From positions 1,231,316-1,295,315 of the forward strand of contig VZTJ01004171.1 in assembly GCA_013397795.1 (NCBI GenBank): a stretch of 64,000 bases of DNA. Reading direction: 5' to 3'. A program made the position numbers and the translations under genes. Source of the stretch: Orthonyx spaldingii (lineage: Eukaryota > Chordata > Aves > Passeriformes > Orthonychidae). The notes beneath the pieces were generated by a model, which worked only from the letters and a program-made list of their open reading frames with translations, did no database searches and was not told the origin of the DNA. Positions 36,701 to 49,300 of this stretch are shown piece by piece; positions within the stretch are counted from its first letter, which is position 1; every line of letters begins with the position of its first letter.

Positions 36701-37402
36701 TTGTAATCATTGCAACAGAGCGTTCATTTTGGAATGGTAATGTACACATTTATATTGTGTTCTGTACAATCCTCACGACCAAACAAAATAAACTTGGTCA
36801 GTTTAATCCCTTAAATTATCCTCAAAGAGTCTTTCTCATTACAAACAATGAGCAGGCAGCACCTCTTCATTAGGAAAAAAAATGAGAAACACTAAATGAA
36901 CAGAGCCAGCAACTGACTCTAAGTGGGCATGGAGGGAGTCTCCCATGCTGTTAGTCATCTTTGAAAGAGTGGAAAACCCACTAGAATAAACTGTATGGAA
37001 AGGAAGAGGGAGATCCCTACACATCTCTGAAAATCCCCTGGGGCTGCATAACAGAGCTGTGGCCAGCCTGAGGTCTCTCAGAGGAAGGATGCCCCGAAGA
37101 TTTCTCCTCCTGTGATGTTCCCCATCTTCCTTCACCAACTACTCCCTTGGGGGTGCAGGCAGGACCACAGTACTGGTAGAGGTACAGCCCCAGCTCTGTA
37201 CTGGTAATTTCCAGAAAAAACAAGCAATTTCCTTAGAGGTAGGTGTTTGGCTGAAAATTAAATCCTTTTTCAAAACTCAGGGATAGTGAGAAATACTTGT
37301 CCAGACCTTCTTCCAGTTTGCTGGAAGAAAAGCTTGTACTGGCCTGTGGTCTTTCTCCTCTTGCCCCTGGACTCACACATAGTGTCAGTAACCTGTGACT
37401 TG
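36701..37402. other. Non-coding stretch
   Basis: Short overlapping ORFs only; nothing recognised. Confidence 0.5.
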
Positions 37403-37408
37403 GAGGGC
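37403..37408. repeat. Target-site duplication, left copy
   Basis: GAGGGC abuts the LTR on the left; GAGGGT abuts it on the right (37982-37987). Five of six bases agree, as expected for a retroviral integration duplication with one later substitution. Confidence 0.6.
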
Positions 37409-37504
37409 TGTCCCGACTGGTGTGGGGGGGTAAAGAAATCAGGACCTTCCCCAAAAGCGCCTCCAGAGAAGTCGCTCTTGGTGTGGTGCTGCAGCTCACA
37501 GACG

Positions 37505-37517
37505 CACACACACACAC
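37505..37517. repeat. (CA)n microsatellite inside the LTR
   Basis: Six CA dinucleotides in tandem within the presumed U5 region. Confidence 0.85.
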
Positions 37518-37568
37518 CTGTGATGGTGAAAGACGAGAAGGGTCTTCGAACGGAATTTCACAGGGGGG

Positions 37569-37574
37569 TTTATT
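37569..37574 (-). terminator. LTR polyadenylation signal
   Basis: AATAAA on the minus strand, about 160 bp from the 3' end of the LTR, at the usual R-region position. Confidence 0.6.
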
Positions 37575-37981
37575 GAAGGAGGGCCCAGGAATGAGGAACA
37601 GGGAGGGTGGTAGCCACAAAAGAACCTAAAGACGAAGAACAAAGGGGTGACCGAGGTTTCGTATGGGGCAAATAAGGGCGGGCAGAGCACCAGGGCCAAT
37701 CGTCTGAGGGCATAGGGGCAGAACATAGGCGGCATTAGGGTCTGAGGGCCAATGGGGAAACAGAGAAGGGAGAATTCTCTGGAATCGGGGACCTCATATG
37801 GTACAAGAGGGCAGCGATACTAACAACCAACTGAAGTAGCAAAACTGGGATACATTTGAATAACTGGAACAAGGAATCCTGGGGGAAGGCTCGCCCACCC
37901 TAACCTAAGGAGCAAATATCAAATCAGGGGTCTTCCCACCAATGGACCCTGCTGGTCCGTGCAGGCTCACCAGCCTCCACA

Positions 37982-37987
37982 GAGGGT
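37982..37987. repeat. Target-site duplication, right copy
   Basis: GAGGGT, matching GAGGGC at 37403-37408 in five of six positions. Confidence 0.6.
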
Positions 37988-40410
37988 GCTGCCCTTCACA
38001 CTGCTTTCCAGCTTTGGTCTTATCAGCAGAGAGGAAAAGAGAGATGGAAAGGGACAGAGCACTCAAGGAAGGCAGAATCCTTAGAAACAACCAATAATGA
38101 ACTCAGACAGACAAGTTAGAAATGAAATACTATAAAATGATATTGTCAGATGTTCTCAGAAATGTCCTGCAGTGGAGAACTGGCCAGTCACACAGGGCTG
38201 GCTCTTCCCAGTCCCAGTTGTTAAATTGTTATGAAGCTAAAGTTGCACGAAATACTTTCCTAAGTTCACTTTTCCAGGGATGTAATAACTATCCACACCA
38301 CAAGGGTGTTTCACAACTGCAGAATGGGATGAGGAGAGATACACAAGACATTCTGTATTAAAATGTGATCCATGCTATAAAAAACAAATGAGAATCCTGG
38401 ATCTGACCTAACTGTGAAGCAATTTCAAGTGATAATAAGACACCAATGATGAATTTGTTAAATCTGGAGTACATGTGGAACTCATCTGAAGCATACAGTC
38501 AAAAAAGAAATATGCTGATTTTAAAAGGAATGCAACAGGATTTTGTCCATAATATCTAGCTGAGGACAATCTAGTCTGCAGTTATACCTTTGTAAATATA
38601 AGTTTGGTAAATTTTTTAATGTATGTTAATATTTATTATTTACATAACAATTGAGCAAGACAGCATTCTCCTCCCCAGTTTAGAGACACCAGAAGTCACA
38701 AGGCACAGTACAGCAAGGGGTGTACCACTAATTCATGATGTATTAGTCTTTTAGATCAGAAGAAAATCAAAAATCATTTGGTTTCAAAAACATCACAATT
38801 ATTTTGAATTGCTCATGGATTTCTAATATCAGCATGTTCACAAAACAGCTAGAGCCAATCCTTACCACAAGCATGTTGTCAGCATGTCCATATCAGGACC
38901 AAAGAAGCTAATCTTTTGAAATCTTTTCCAGCATGATATTTCTGTGATTTCATCCCATGAAATACGTGCTTTTTTTTGAATCAAGCTCCAATGTGCCCAG
39001 ACTGTCCCTCCTAGAGTCTGTGTAATCTCTTCTTGAAAGACCTCCGTGACAGCAATTCGACTACTTCCCAACAAAGTTTGTTCCAAAAGCTAAGCCTTCT
39101 GGATATGTCTATACAGTATCTCTGTTTTCCATCTACTACATGGTATGTATTTTGTTATTTCTTTATAGTTCTTAGCAATTCTCATTGCTGACATATATAG
39201 ACAACAATTTGCAATAACTTATCCCATTCTTATACGCTGATTTCTGCTTATTCACTGAATATGGAACGTAGGTCCCTAAGCTGGATTTCTTTTTTCTGTT
39301 TCCAGTGCTAGGAGCTTACATGTCAGGTGTAGAGGTGCTGAGCACTGAAGGACTGATTGATCTGGGTAAAAGTACCCTTAGCCAATGAGGTTCATCTACA
39401 TATAAGTCTGTTTCAGAAGAGAATGCAGCTTGAAATGAAAATGAGAATAATTCTTTGACGAGCCATGCTCAGAGAATCTTTTAGTGGCTAAAATAGCACA
39501 CCACTTTGCAATTAGCTTTTAGAGAAAGAAAACAAGATGCACCCTCCTCATCATCAATAGTACAACTTAATCTGAGGCTGCTTGCTGCCATTCATTTTTC
39601 TAACAGGTTTTGATCTTACATAACTCAGGAACATTTGCTCACTTAGCAGAGACTTCATTTCCACTGTACAGCAAAATCTTGAAATAGATGAATATTGCCA
39701 TATAACACTGCTAATGACAAAAGTCAAAGGATTTTCTCTTCTTTATTTTTTCTGTTCCACCTTCAAAGCATCACTCCTTTTTTTCAATAGCCTAATATTG
39801 ATATCAAAACTTCAGGTAACAGTTAAGGTGTACTTTTATGTCAAACACTGGTTTATCAGGAACTGGGGAGAGACAGAGATTTATCAAGGAGACAGTGACT
39901 CCAAAGTACTGTGACAATTAAAAGGGAGCATTCTAAATTTTCAAGGACTTTTTGGATTATTCCATGGAGAAATCTGGAAGTAGGAGGCACATGTTATACT
40001 GCAGCCTTTCACAACACAACAGCCTAAAGGCAATGAGAAGATTTTCATACTGCTGAGGGTAAGTGGTCTGTGAATCCTACAGTAAAATATTCAGTGTCAG
40101 GAAAATTACCTCGATCTTTGCCCTCTGCATGATTCATATTTTTTCAAGTTAACACTGAAAACAAAACATGAAAATGCAAGTATGATGGGTGTCTAACTGT
40201 AAACACAGGACTGTCTGGTCAAAAACAGATGTAATTTTTACTCCATTTACTTTTGTCTTTCTGCATGCGATATTACCACTGAGAATTAAATCCTCATCAC
40301 ACTCCTGGATAGGTTTTCAGGCTAAATTCAGTTTACTGAGTATTCAAATGAATATACAATGAACATGGGACCCACCCTAAAACTCTCACGAAAAACTATC
40401 TTTTAATCTT
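37988..40410. other. Non-coding stretch
   Basis: AT-rich unique sequence without ORFs above 80 codons and without recognised repeats. Confidence 0.6.
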
Positions 40411-40482
40411 CACAGAATCAGCTAGGTTGCAAAAGACCTTTGAGATTATTGAGTCCAACCTATGACCTAACACCACCTTGTC
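40411..40482 (-). mobile_element. CR1 LINE, short 3' tail
   Basis: The + strand reads CACAGAATCAGCTAGGTTGC, AAAAGACCTTTGAGAT, GAGTCCAACCTATGACCTAA, CACCACCTTG, which is the reverse complement of a CR1 3' end. Only the last 70 bases or so of the element remain. It belongs to a different CR1 subtype from the copies at 16.1 and 32.3 kb, as judged by the GACCTAACACCACC block. Confidence 0.85.
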
Positions 40483-43362
40483 TTAATTATTTAACTTTCA
40501 GAATTGAAAATTTAACCAGAAGGAAGATTTCTATTGATTTCACAAACTAGGATGCATTTTAACATAACATCTTTAAAGACTTTCTATGCCTGCAGCACAA
40601 CCATGTAGGCAAAAATTTCCCAATCAAGAGGTATTTGCTAAGCACAGATACTGTAAATACACGGTTGCACATTTATAAAGAATGTCATAGAAGACAAGCG
40701 CTATGTTGCTTCAACACCTTGAGAAAGTCACTCTCTTTTGGAAACATTAACACTCCATTCCAAAAAGAGAACAGTCCAAACCAAATTATAACTCCAGTCC
40801 ATATGCTGATAAAGTTTCAGAACAAACTGGTTTGTGTTGATGAGAAAAGGCCAAGGAAAGGCAAACAGTAAGTCTGGCCCTCTCTACACCAAGTCTCTTT
40901 TATGCTAGTTTGGCATTGTAAAAAAAAAGATTTTTCTGATGTGCAATTTATATTTTCAACCACACAAAGGCTTTTACCTTGCCAAAAGAGTACAAAGAAG
41001 GCCTGGTAAATGAAAACCAGCCCAACATTTGTATATGAAGTATTAGTGTCTCCTCTCTTCTCACTCAATAGGGTAAATTTACAATAATGTGCATTTTCAC
41101 AACAAGAAGCCCACATACACCCTTGTCTTTACAGAATTGTTTCTATTATTATGTCATATACAGGGGTAGGACTCAACATGCCACATGCAAACACCAGTTT
41201 TGCAACTTCAGTTACCACAAATGTGTGCTACAAAACAGGCCTAGGCTTGATATTACCCCTGGATCTCTGTGATGCATACATGAGAACTGCAATCTCAGTC
41301 TTGAGTGAGATCTGTAAGCCTACAAGTCTCCTTATTGGAGTTCAGAAAATACAGAGTGCCCTGAGTCAGGACACCTACCCAGCAAAAGGCACCATCCTCC
41401 CCAGCGGCAGGAGGTTCCCTGCACACAGATGGACTGCTCCATCCACATCGGGACTGCTCACAGCGCTGCTTTCTGCTCCACAGGCACAGGCACAGCCGCA
41501 GTGAGAAGGACAGGCTTTGCACATGCCTGGTAAGTCAACATTACAATGGGAAAAATTCACCCAATGCCAAGTGCTCCAGCATAACCACATAACACTTCAT
41601 TTGTGTGCTAAAAACTCAACAGGGATTTAAATGAATTAGATCCTTGTGCACAAGAGAAAGTTAACCCTTGCTGAATAAACTTTTTTTATTAGTGTAGCAG
41701 AATTATAAAGAATATACTACTTAAAAATAGTTTAATTTGAATGCAAATTAAATGACTGACGTACCGTGTCTTCAAATATTCCTGTTTCATAATTGTTTCC
41801 TCTTTTTTGTTGCTGTTTTATGAGTGTAGTGTTCCACCAGGGTCCTCTTTTTCCTATGTGCAACAAAACCAAAGATATCTTCTAAAAACAGATTAAATAA
41901 ATCAGAACACTCAAAGTCAAGGCTCTCATTTTTGTTTGACTTTAAACAGAAAAAACACATTACAAAGTACACCCAAAGTTTGCCAAGTCTCTTTAGTGAC
42001 CCAGAAACTGATTATGATGTACTGAATTTTGCAAGTTACTAAATCTGCCCACATACACAACACCAAAACAAAATGTTGGGACTATGTCACCAACAGGATT
42101 TTCTGTTCAAAATTAGACAGATGCAGTAGAATAGTGACTCCCAAGGAAATCCCTTGGTGGTTAACTGGATGAAACCAACAGGCACAGAATTCTCTGAAGA
42201 CATCAGCAGATACACCTTCAGTGGAATATTTCTATCAACCATGCTGTGGAGCCGTCCATGGTAACCCCTGGCACTCAAAAAGCCTCAGTTGAGATGGGAG
42301 AGCTAAAGTCAAATCTTCCTCCCAATGTCTGCGCCTGCCTCCTCTTGTCCATGCTCTCCTGTCAGTGTGTGAAAATACAGCACTGTTACCAGCTGCCTTG
42401 GGGAGCAGTGCAGGACAAAGACAAAAAGTTGCTTTTGGAGGTATTGTTCCTTTTATCATTAACACAAAGACCTGACCAAAGCTATCTCAAGTTGGCTGTT
42501 GTCTGTCCATTTTCTCCCCTGGGCTTCTGACCAGCACAGGCTGCAGTGTGGTATAAAGCTGGGCACAATAATTTGCACACACAAATACAACAAGAGGTCA
42601 CCATGGCTGTGCCTATCAAAGCCAAGGGGTCCTAAATGTAAGAAGTGACTGAATTAGTGCACAGAAGGACAAGGCTGGAAAATTAAATTATATGTGTTAC
42701 AGAAAATCTGTCTTTCTTTTCCAAGCTGTTCTTGCTTTCATGCTCAAGTGTTTTGTGTTTGCCTCATCGGTAAGCACCACCACTTGGGAATGGCTGTGTC
42801 CTTGAATGGACACATAATTCATGGTGTTGTTACTGCAACTTCTATGTGTCTTCCTGGAAAATTTCTGTCTTAGTGGTACTTTTTTTCTTAAAGAAGTGTA
42901 CTTTTAAGTCAAACTGGGTTTACAAATATCTCACCAAGTCAAGTGAAGTCCAAGTGGGTGAAAAGCAGTTTTATTTTCTTGCTACAAATTTTCCAATCAC
43001 ACCTATTTTTATGTTACCACGGGAAACCTCCACGATTTACTAACTACAAGCCCTTTAACAAACATGAATTCAAACAAGCACTTGTAGAGAACAAAAACAA
43101 ATGCTTCACTCTGAAAGGTATGTTTTCCTTTTAAACACTTCTTCCGTTAGAATAGAAACAAATTCAACTTTTTCACATTATTTTTTTTTTAACAAAAACT
43201 TACTCCCCCCACCTCCCATCCCAGATGGCTAGATGTTGACTCAGTGCAAAGAACTTGGGAGGCTAAGCAAACACAAGCAGAGTTTGACAATCCATTATAA
43301 CTTGGCTAATGCTCCTCTGTCACCAATAATCAAGGCTCTGCTAACACTTTCATTTCTTTCTC
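40483..43362. other. Non-coding stretch
   Basis: Unique sequence with short ORFs only, the longest 117 codons (+, 41151-41504). Nothing recognised. Confidence 0.55.
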
Positions 43363-43375
43363 TTTTTTTTTTTTT
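43363..43375. repeat. Poly(T) tract
   Basis: Thirteen T within a pyrimidine-rich run. Confidence 0.85.
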
Positions 43376-46300
43376 GCTGAGTACACTGCACTCTGCTCAG
43401 CTGAATCACCAGGATTTCTTTTCTGTCAAGAGGGCCCTTTCTTTTAAAGCTTCTTAAGGGAAAAATATTTCTTTCTTCAATGAAGCCCTTGAAGTGGTTT
43501 GCTTCTTGCAGGTGAATTAGCAGAAATGTTGGTTTGCAGAATAGTTTCAGGCATAGCTTTCTCTCTGCTCCTCCCTTTTCCAACACAGCACTGTGCAGGG
43601 CAACGGTGCCCAGCTGCAGCACTTACCCATGTATTACCTGCCCTGTCCCAGCACTATTTGATTGAAAATCCAAGGCTTGATTTAACAGAAGTCCTGAGTC
43701 TGCCCCTCAATCCTAGGAGGGTTTTCCTTTGGAAAACTTTCAAACACAACAATCCCACTAATTCGGACTTCTTTATCTATTTCATCATGGGGGCCTGAAA
43801 CACCAGTTTTAAAGGGATATTGGGCCACAGTGCTAGTTTTCAGGCATAGCTTCTCCAAACACCCAAATTCAGGTTCTCCCAGGGCAAGTCTGGATGCACT
43901 GTGGACAGAGTGAACCAACAGTCCAGCCATGGGTGCACAAGCCTGTGTGGATTCTGATCCCTGTGGAGAAAATATAACTGCACCTTGGCTTGTTAGTACA
44001 GGTGTCTCCAAAGAGGCTTTGGTGTGGCCACAGGCTCTGCTCTAGCCCTGCTCCCATGAAGGAAGGTGCAGTGGCTGTATAAAGAACACCAGCACCTGCC
44101 TTGGCAAAGTAGCCTGACAGGGCTCTGGCCTGGCACACAAATCACAAGCAGTGCAGGAGGGACGTGTGTCCTGCTTCTGCCAGGCAATGCATCTCTCCTG
44201 GCCAATCTCCAAAGCGTGTCAGACTTGTGCATCTCTCAGTGAGCTGAACCACATGCTGGGCTGAGGTAAGCAAAGTTTGGCAAGTTTGCATTTCCCTGCA
44301 GAGTATCACTGCTGCGGACCGGGGCACCTCTGGACTGGACAAAACATAACAAATGGGGATCTCCAAATTCTCCCAGTGGGGGTCTCTTGGATGAAGCAAA
44401 GCAGAAGCCAAAAAAATAAACTCATTTTACCCAGTCTCTGTGGGAATACAAACATTTATGGAGATCTTGTCATCTGAAGTTTAATACAGAAACAATGGTA
44501 ACCATATTGAAAAGATCCTAAGGTAATAAAAGCATATTTAAAAGAACAGTGACTTAGGAGTGCTAAAAAATTACTCCTGCCAAAGCCCTCAGACCTGGAG
44601 TCTTAAATCACTTAGGTGCTCTCAAAGACTGGGAATTTCAGCATTTAAAAGTGATGTCTAAGGGCTTCATCCAGACAGCAAGCTTTAAAACTGTCATATT
44701 GGCAAAGGCTTTGAAATCTCATTCCTGCCCCCTTCATGGGAAAGACTACCCTCCCCAGATGCAATAAGGTTAAGGCAGATATGTCTCTAAAGCACAACCA
44801 CTTAAGTGAAGCTTTTTCCCATGCCACCAAAAGAAGGCACAGCCCTGTAGAGGATCAGGATCTTCTGCAACATGAAGTTGTTCTGAGCAAGGGGTGACAA
44901 CACTGGAGTGGAGCCCATGGGATGGGTGGTCACCTCCTGGAAACCAGTGCCACTGGCCAGCACATGGCAGACAGAAGACTGGGGACCACGCTCTATGGGA
45001 CTGTCAGGAGGACAAGATGATGCACAGTGGCCCCACATGCCGCAGCATGCTCCTACCTGCTGGGATGAGCAAGGCACAAGGAAGCTCATCTCCCACCACA
45101 AATTAATAGAGAAAAGACATACCTGCTGAGGCAAGGCTGGCATGCCTGCCCCACTTCTAATGCTGCAGGGAAGAGGGGGCCCAGCTTTCGATGGCAGGAG
45201 CATCCTAAAGCACTTCCAGAGCCAAATAGTCAGGGAGCCAGAAGACGTGGAGGGAGCCAGTGGAGAGCGCAGCATCCAAATCAGCAAATCCCTTAAGCAT
45301 GTGTTTAAGAGCTTTACTAAACCTAGCCCACAAGCTGTCTTCACAAATGGCCCTCAACAATCCTGTGATAACTGCTAGTATTCCATGAAGGGGCAAGGAG
45401 GCAGCTCAAACCCCTGCAAATGCATACCAAGGCAAGCAAAGAGAGCATGAAGATGTGGGGAGAGCCTGCAGCCCTCTGTAGCAGAGACGATCTGCATCCA
45501 GAGGGATGCTCCTTGCAGCTGTTCACTTCTCTGGGCAGTCACATTGAGTTATTACCATACAACATCTTTCCTTTCTTTTTTCTTTTGCCATGGAGTTTTT
45601 TGTTGGCTTTTTTTTTCTCTAATGCTGTTTATTTCAAGTTCTCATCTCCAGTGGAAAAGCCTTATCCTACATATGTTCTGCAGATTATTGGACCCAACTT
45701 CCCTTCCAAGTGTTTCGACAACAATCACTTGTTTTCTGTGCAGCAAGAGGGATTACAGCCCTGTGGCATCTTTCTACATTCTTTAAAATCTTCTCTCCTC
45801 TCTGGGGAAGAATCTGTTTCTGATGTTAATGTGGTGCTACGTGTTTTTAAAGTGTTCTGATCCTGCCTGCTGTCACCACAACATGGTGATAAATTAAGAG
45901 TTTAATTTCAGTTTAATTTGCACATGGAGATTAAGAAACACAGGGGACAGGGCATGGAAGGACAAGAACAACTCTAATATCTCTGCCTCGCCCATGTGCA
46001 TTTCTGGTGACTGTAAACTGCTTCATCCTAGCTTTGATGAAGAAAAAGTAAGAAACTTGAAGATTCAATATTATTTTTACTCAGATATTATGGAAGGTGA
46101 GAACTTAAGAAAAACTCCTTGGCAACAGAGTTAACACAAATCCTTCTCACTTGCCTTAAGTTTCTCTTCTTCTTTCTTAGTACTGCAAGAAGGCAGTAAC
46201 GTGCTGCATAACCAAGTATGCCCTTAACCCCTTAACTGAGCTGAAGAGGGTTGAATAAACAATTATTCCAGCACTGATTACTAATTCCAGTGAGAAGGAT

Positions 46301-49300
46301 GGAAACAGAGATGCAGGCTCTCTACAGAAGGCACAAATCCTCCAAAGGCACTCAGAAGGAGACAGTCTCATCCCTACTGAAGGCATGATGATTTCAGCCC
46401 AACCAGCCATGGGGGAGCTGTTCAGAATGCAGGACATCCAGCCAGCTTGTGCTCACCCTTGCCATATGGACAGCTGGCCTTACTGACCCTTGCAACAACA
46501 ACGAGTCACTGTGGGGACTCTGCACCTCTCAGGCACCCCATTTCTCTGACCCTTACAGGAAAGAGACGAGGTAAAAAAATGTTATAAGGAAAAAGGCTGA
46601 AGCAGAGACCACTCAGATCATGGCAAGACTGTTTAAATTGATTGAAGTGATAAAAATGGAATGCCCACATTTTGACTGTAACATATAAAAATTGTGCTAG
46701 GCATCAGGAACTTTTCAAAGACTGCTAATTTATAGATGCTTTTCTAAGGAGGACAAGTGAGTATATTATTTTTCCTTTAAAGTGCAGCTGCAACAGCAAA
46801 CCACATACACTGTAGATTTTATAACCTTGCTAATTTTCCCTATGTCTTGGGAGATATTGGTGGTAAGTATAAAGATATTTTGTTTCAACCAAAGAAGAAA
46901 AAGAAAACTGAAAACAAAAGAGTTTGTTTTCAGAGAACAGTTAACAGCTAAACTGAAGAGATATTGACTCTGATCCCTATAGAACAGCCAGTGATGCCAG
47001 GGAGACTGGTATGTACTGCTTACTCTTAATTCAACTAAGGAAACTGGGGGGTTATTTTTATTCCTGTTGATGTTAATGAGAAAACTGGGCATTCTAAGCA
47101 TTCCAAAACAAAATGACAACCTAAAGGAAATGCTGTATGAGTCAATAACTCAATTGACTGTGTGCAGAAAAGTTGGAGCTATGAGGAGACCCTGGGAGCA
47201 TTGCACTGGGTGAGGTACTTCCATGAAGAGGAATCAACTTCCAGTTCTACAACACATTTTCCCACTTTCACATTCCCATTTCTAAAACAGACAGCTATAA
47301 AAGCAGTTCATTAGGGTGTGCAAGAGGCTCAAATACTGAAGTAAGGAGGAGCATATAAGAGTTGAGACTGAAACCCTCATCCTTGGTTAGCATCACCATC
47401 TGAAGTGCTGACCAGCCATTTTATTTTATGCCAGCTCTTAAAGCTTTGATTGTTGCTTTTGTCTCGTAGGAGAAGGAACCCATGTTTTTGTGGCATCACG
47501 TTAGAATAGCTCAGTAATGAGGTACCAGCCTACATGGAGTTCACCTTTTCATTTCAACAATTTTAGGGGAAAGCTTTTGATCTGAGTCAGAAAGAAGAGA
47601 GCTTTGACTGCAGGTTTGCCTGACTGCCTATGCTGAAGGGGTGGAAGTAACTTTGTCTGTGACTAAAGCATTTTCCGGGGACATAAAATGAAGATCTTCT
47701 GTCTAAACTCTAACCACACTCCAAATCTGTAAATAAAACATTTCAGTCATGCTTTAATGGAGGGGGGCAGGCTGCACAAAAAGGTTATTTGCCTACAACA
47801 GCCCAAAAATGGAACTGAAGAATGTTCTCTCTCCCCATTCTATAGACTTTTGTCCTTGCTTGTAGATCTGTGGGGAAAATTCACTGTCAAACCCTCAGAG
47901 ACATCAACACTGCTTCTCATGTTCCAAAATCACTGGGACAGCTCACATAATAAAATATTTGCTGGAAAAGCACCAAGGCATATTAACTATGGAGAGGCAG
48001 CCTTAACTCTCACTTTCCACAATTTCATGAGCCTGAGTCAGAACTGTAATGTTTTTTGAACTATATATGGACTTAACGTATGGCATTTCTTCACCCATCC
48101 AACACCTTTTATTTACTCCCATATGTTATCTCATATTATCTCATTAGTTAGGTTATTTTAGCTGCACTTAGCACGCAGGTGATATTGCCAATTTGCTACC
48201 TAGTCATAAAACTGTGTATCCTTTTATTGTCATCGGGGTTTTCCAAAAGATGCACTAATTCTACCATCTTAAGATATATTACACCAGTTGAAGAGTATAT
48301 TATTAAGTATTTCATTACTGTAATAAAAATGAAAATGTACAAGTAGAAATATCACAGATTTTTTTGTATTCCATTCTCACTATTCTAATTTTAATTTGCT
48401 TCTGATTCTATATATATCCTGATTAACAAATGTCACATGAGAGACTTAAAACTAAATGGTCTGGAAATGGGAATAGAAGTTAAGTAAATTCATAATAGCA
48501 TCCAGAGATCAGCCAAAATAATTTTTAAACTGTTCTCCACCAAGCTATTACATTACAAGGCTAGCTACACTCATCAGTACATAAGCAATGATATCATCAG
48601 CTTGCTAATATATCTTCCATTTTAAGACCACCATCAGTCAATCAGAAGACTCAGCCTGTTGGGTTCATTCCATACATAGCTATTAGTCACAGCACTGAGC
48701 AGAGAGAGGAAAGAATGTTAATGTCCAGAAATGAGTTTGTGCTGCAACAAAGGAGCAGCAACAGGAATTAAACCTGCTTTATCCTTAAACTGAGAGATCG
48801 TTCTCTGGCTCACAGGGAAAACCCAACCAAGTCTCTGTAGAGTTCTCCAGATTCTCCGGCTTTCCATTTTGCCTTGCTGGTCTGAGGCCAAGGCTTTTCA
48901 GGTGACTTTGGCATAAAAATTCAGCGTACCAAATTTATATACTCATTTACTAAATTCACAGAAAAACAGTTTGTCCCTTAAATCTTTACATAGGAAAACT
49001 TTATATTTTGGAGTTAGTCAGCATTGCCCACAAATTATGGTGGCTACTTCCTTCCTTAGACATCAAACATGAAAGGCTTTGTGAACGGTATTTTTCCTCC
49101 TTCTGAAACTAATTGTTCATGTTGTACATGTGAAATAGGTTTCCTAACCTACAGCATTCATGTTATATTCAAAAAAACTAGTTGACGAAATGCCATTGGG
49201 TGAGATGTCAAGTAATGAATTTTCTCAATTATTTCAGAGAGAACAAGAATTTCTGGGCGTCTCTGCTGAATTTTCAATCATGATTAACTTTTTTAATTGA

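Larger units (their letters stand above)
37409..37981 (-). mobile_element. Solo LTR of an endogenous retrovirus
   Basis: This 573-bp element starts with TGT and ends with ACA, the standard LTR ends, and is flanked by a near-perfect 6-bp duplication. Read on the minus strand it begins TGTGGAGGCTGG and ends CCAGTCGGGACA. It contains CCAAT-type motifs (CCATTGGCCC, GATTGGCCC), a GCCCTTATTTGCCCC stretch that may be the TATA region, and a poly(A) signal AATAAA (+ strand 37569-37574). The AATAAA is followed by U5-like sequence with a (GT)n tract (+ strand 37505-37517). No retroviral coding sequence lies on either side, so it is a solo LTR left by recombination. The exact family cannot be named from the sequence alone. 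Confidence 0.75.

Noticed and set aside
37233..37735. Overlapping ORFs around the LTR, both strands
   Set aside because: They run through a solo LTR whose sequence is regulatory, not coding.
44802..45344. 180-codon minus-strand ORF
   Set aside because: It lies in a GC-richer patch where + strand frames are also open. Composition is Cys/Ser/Pro/Leu-rich, with no family resemblance and no splice or promoter evidence.
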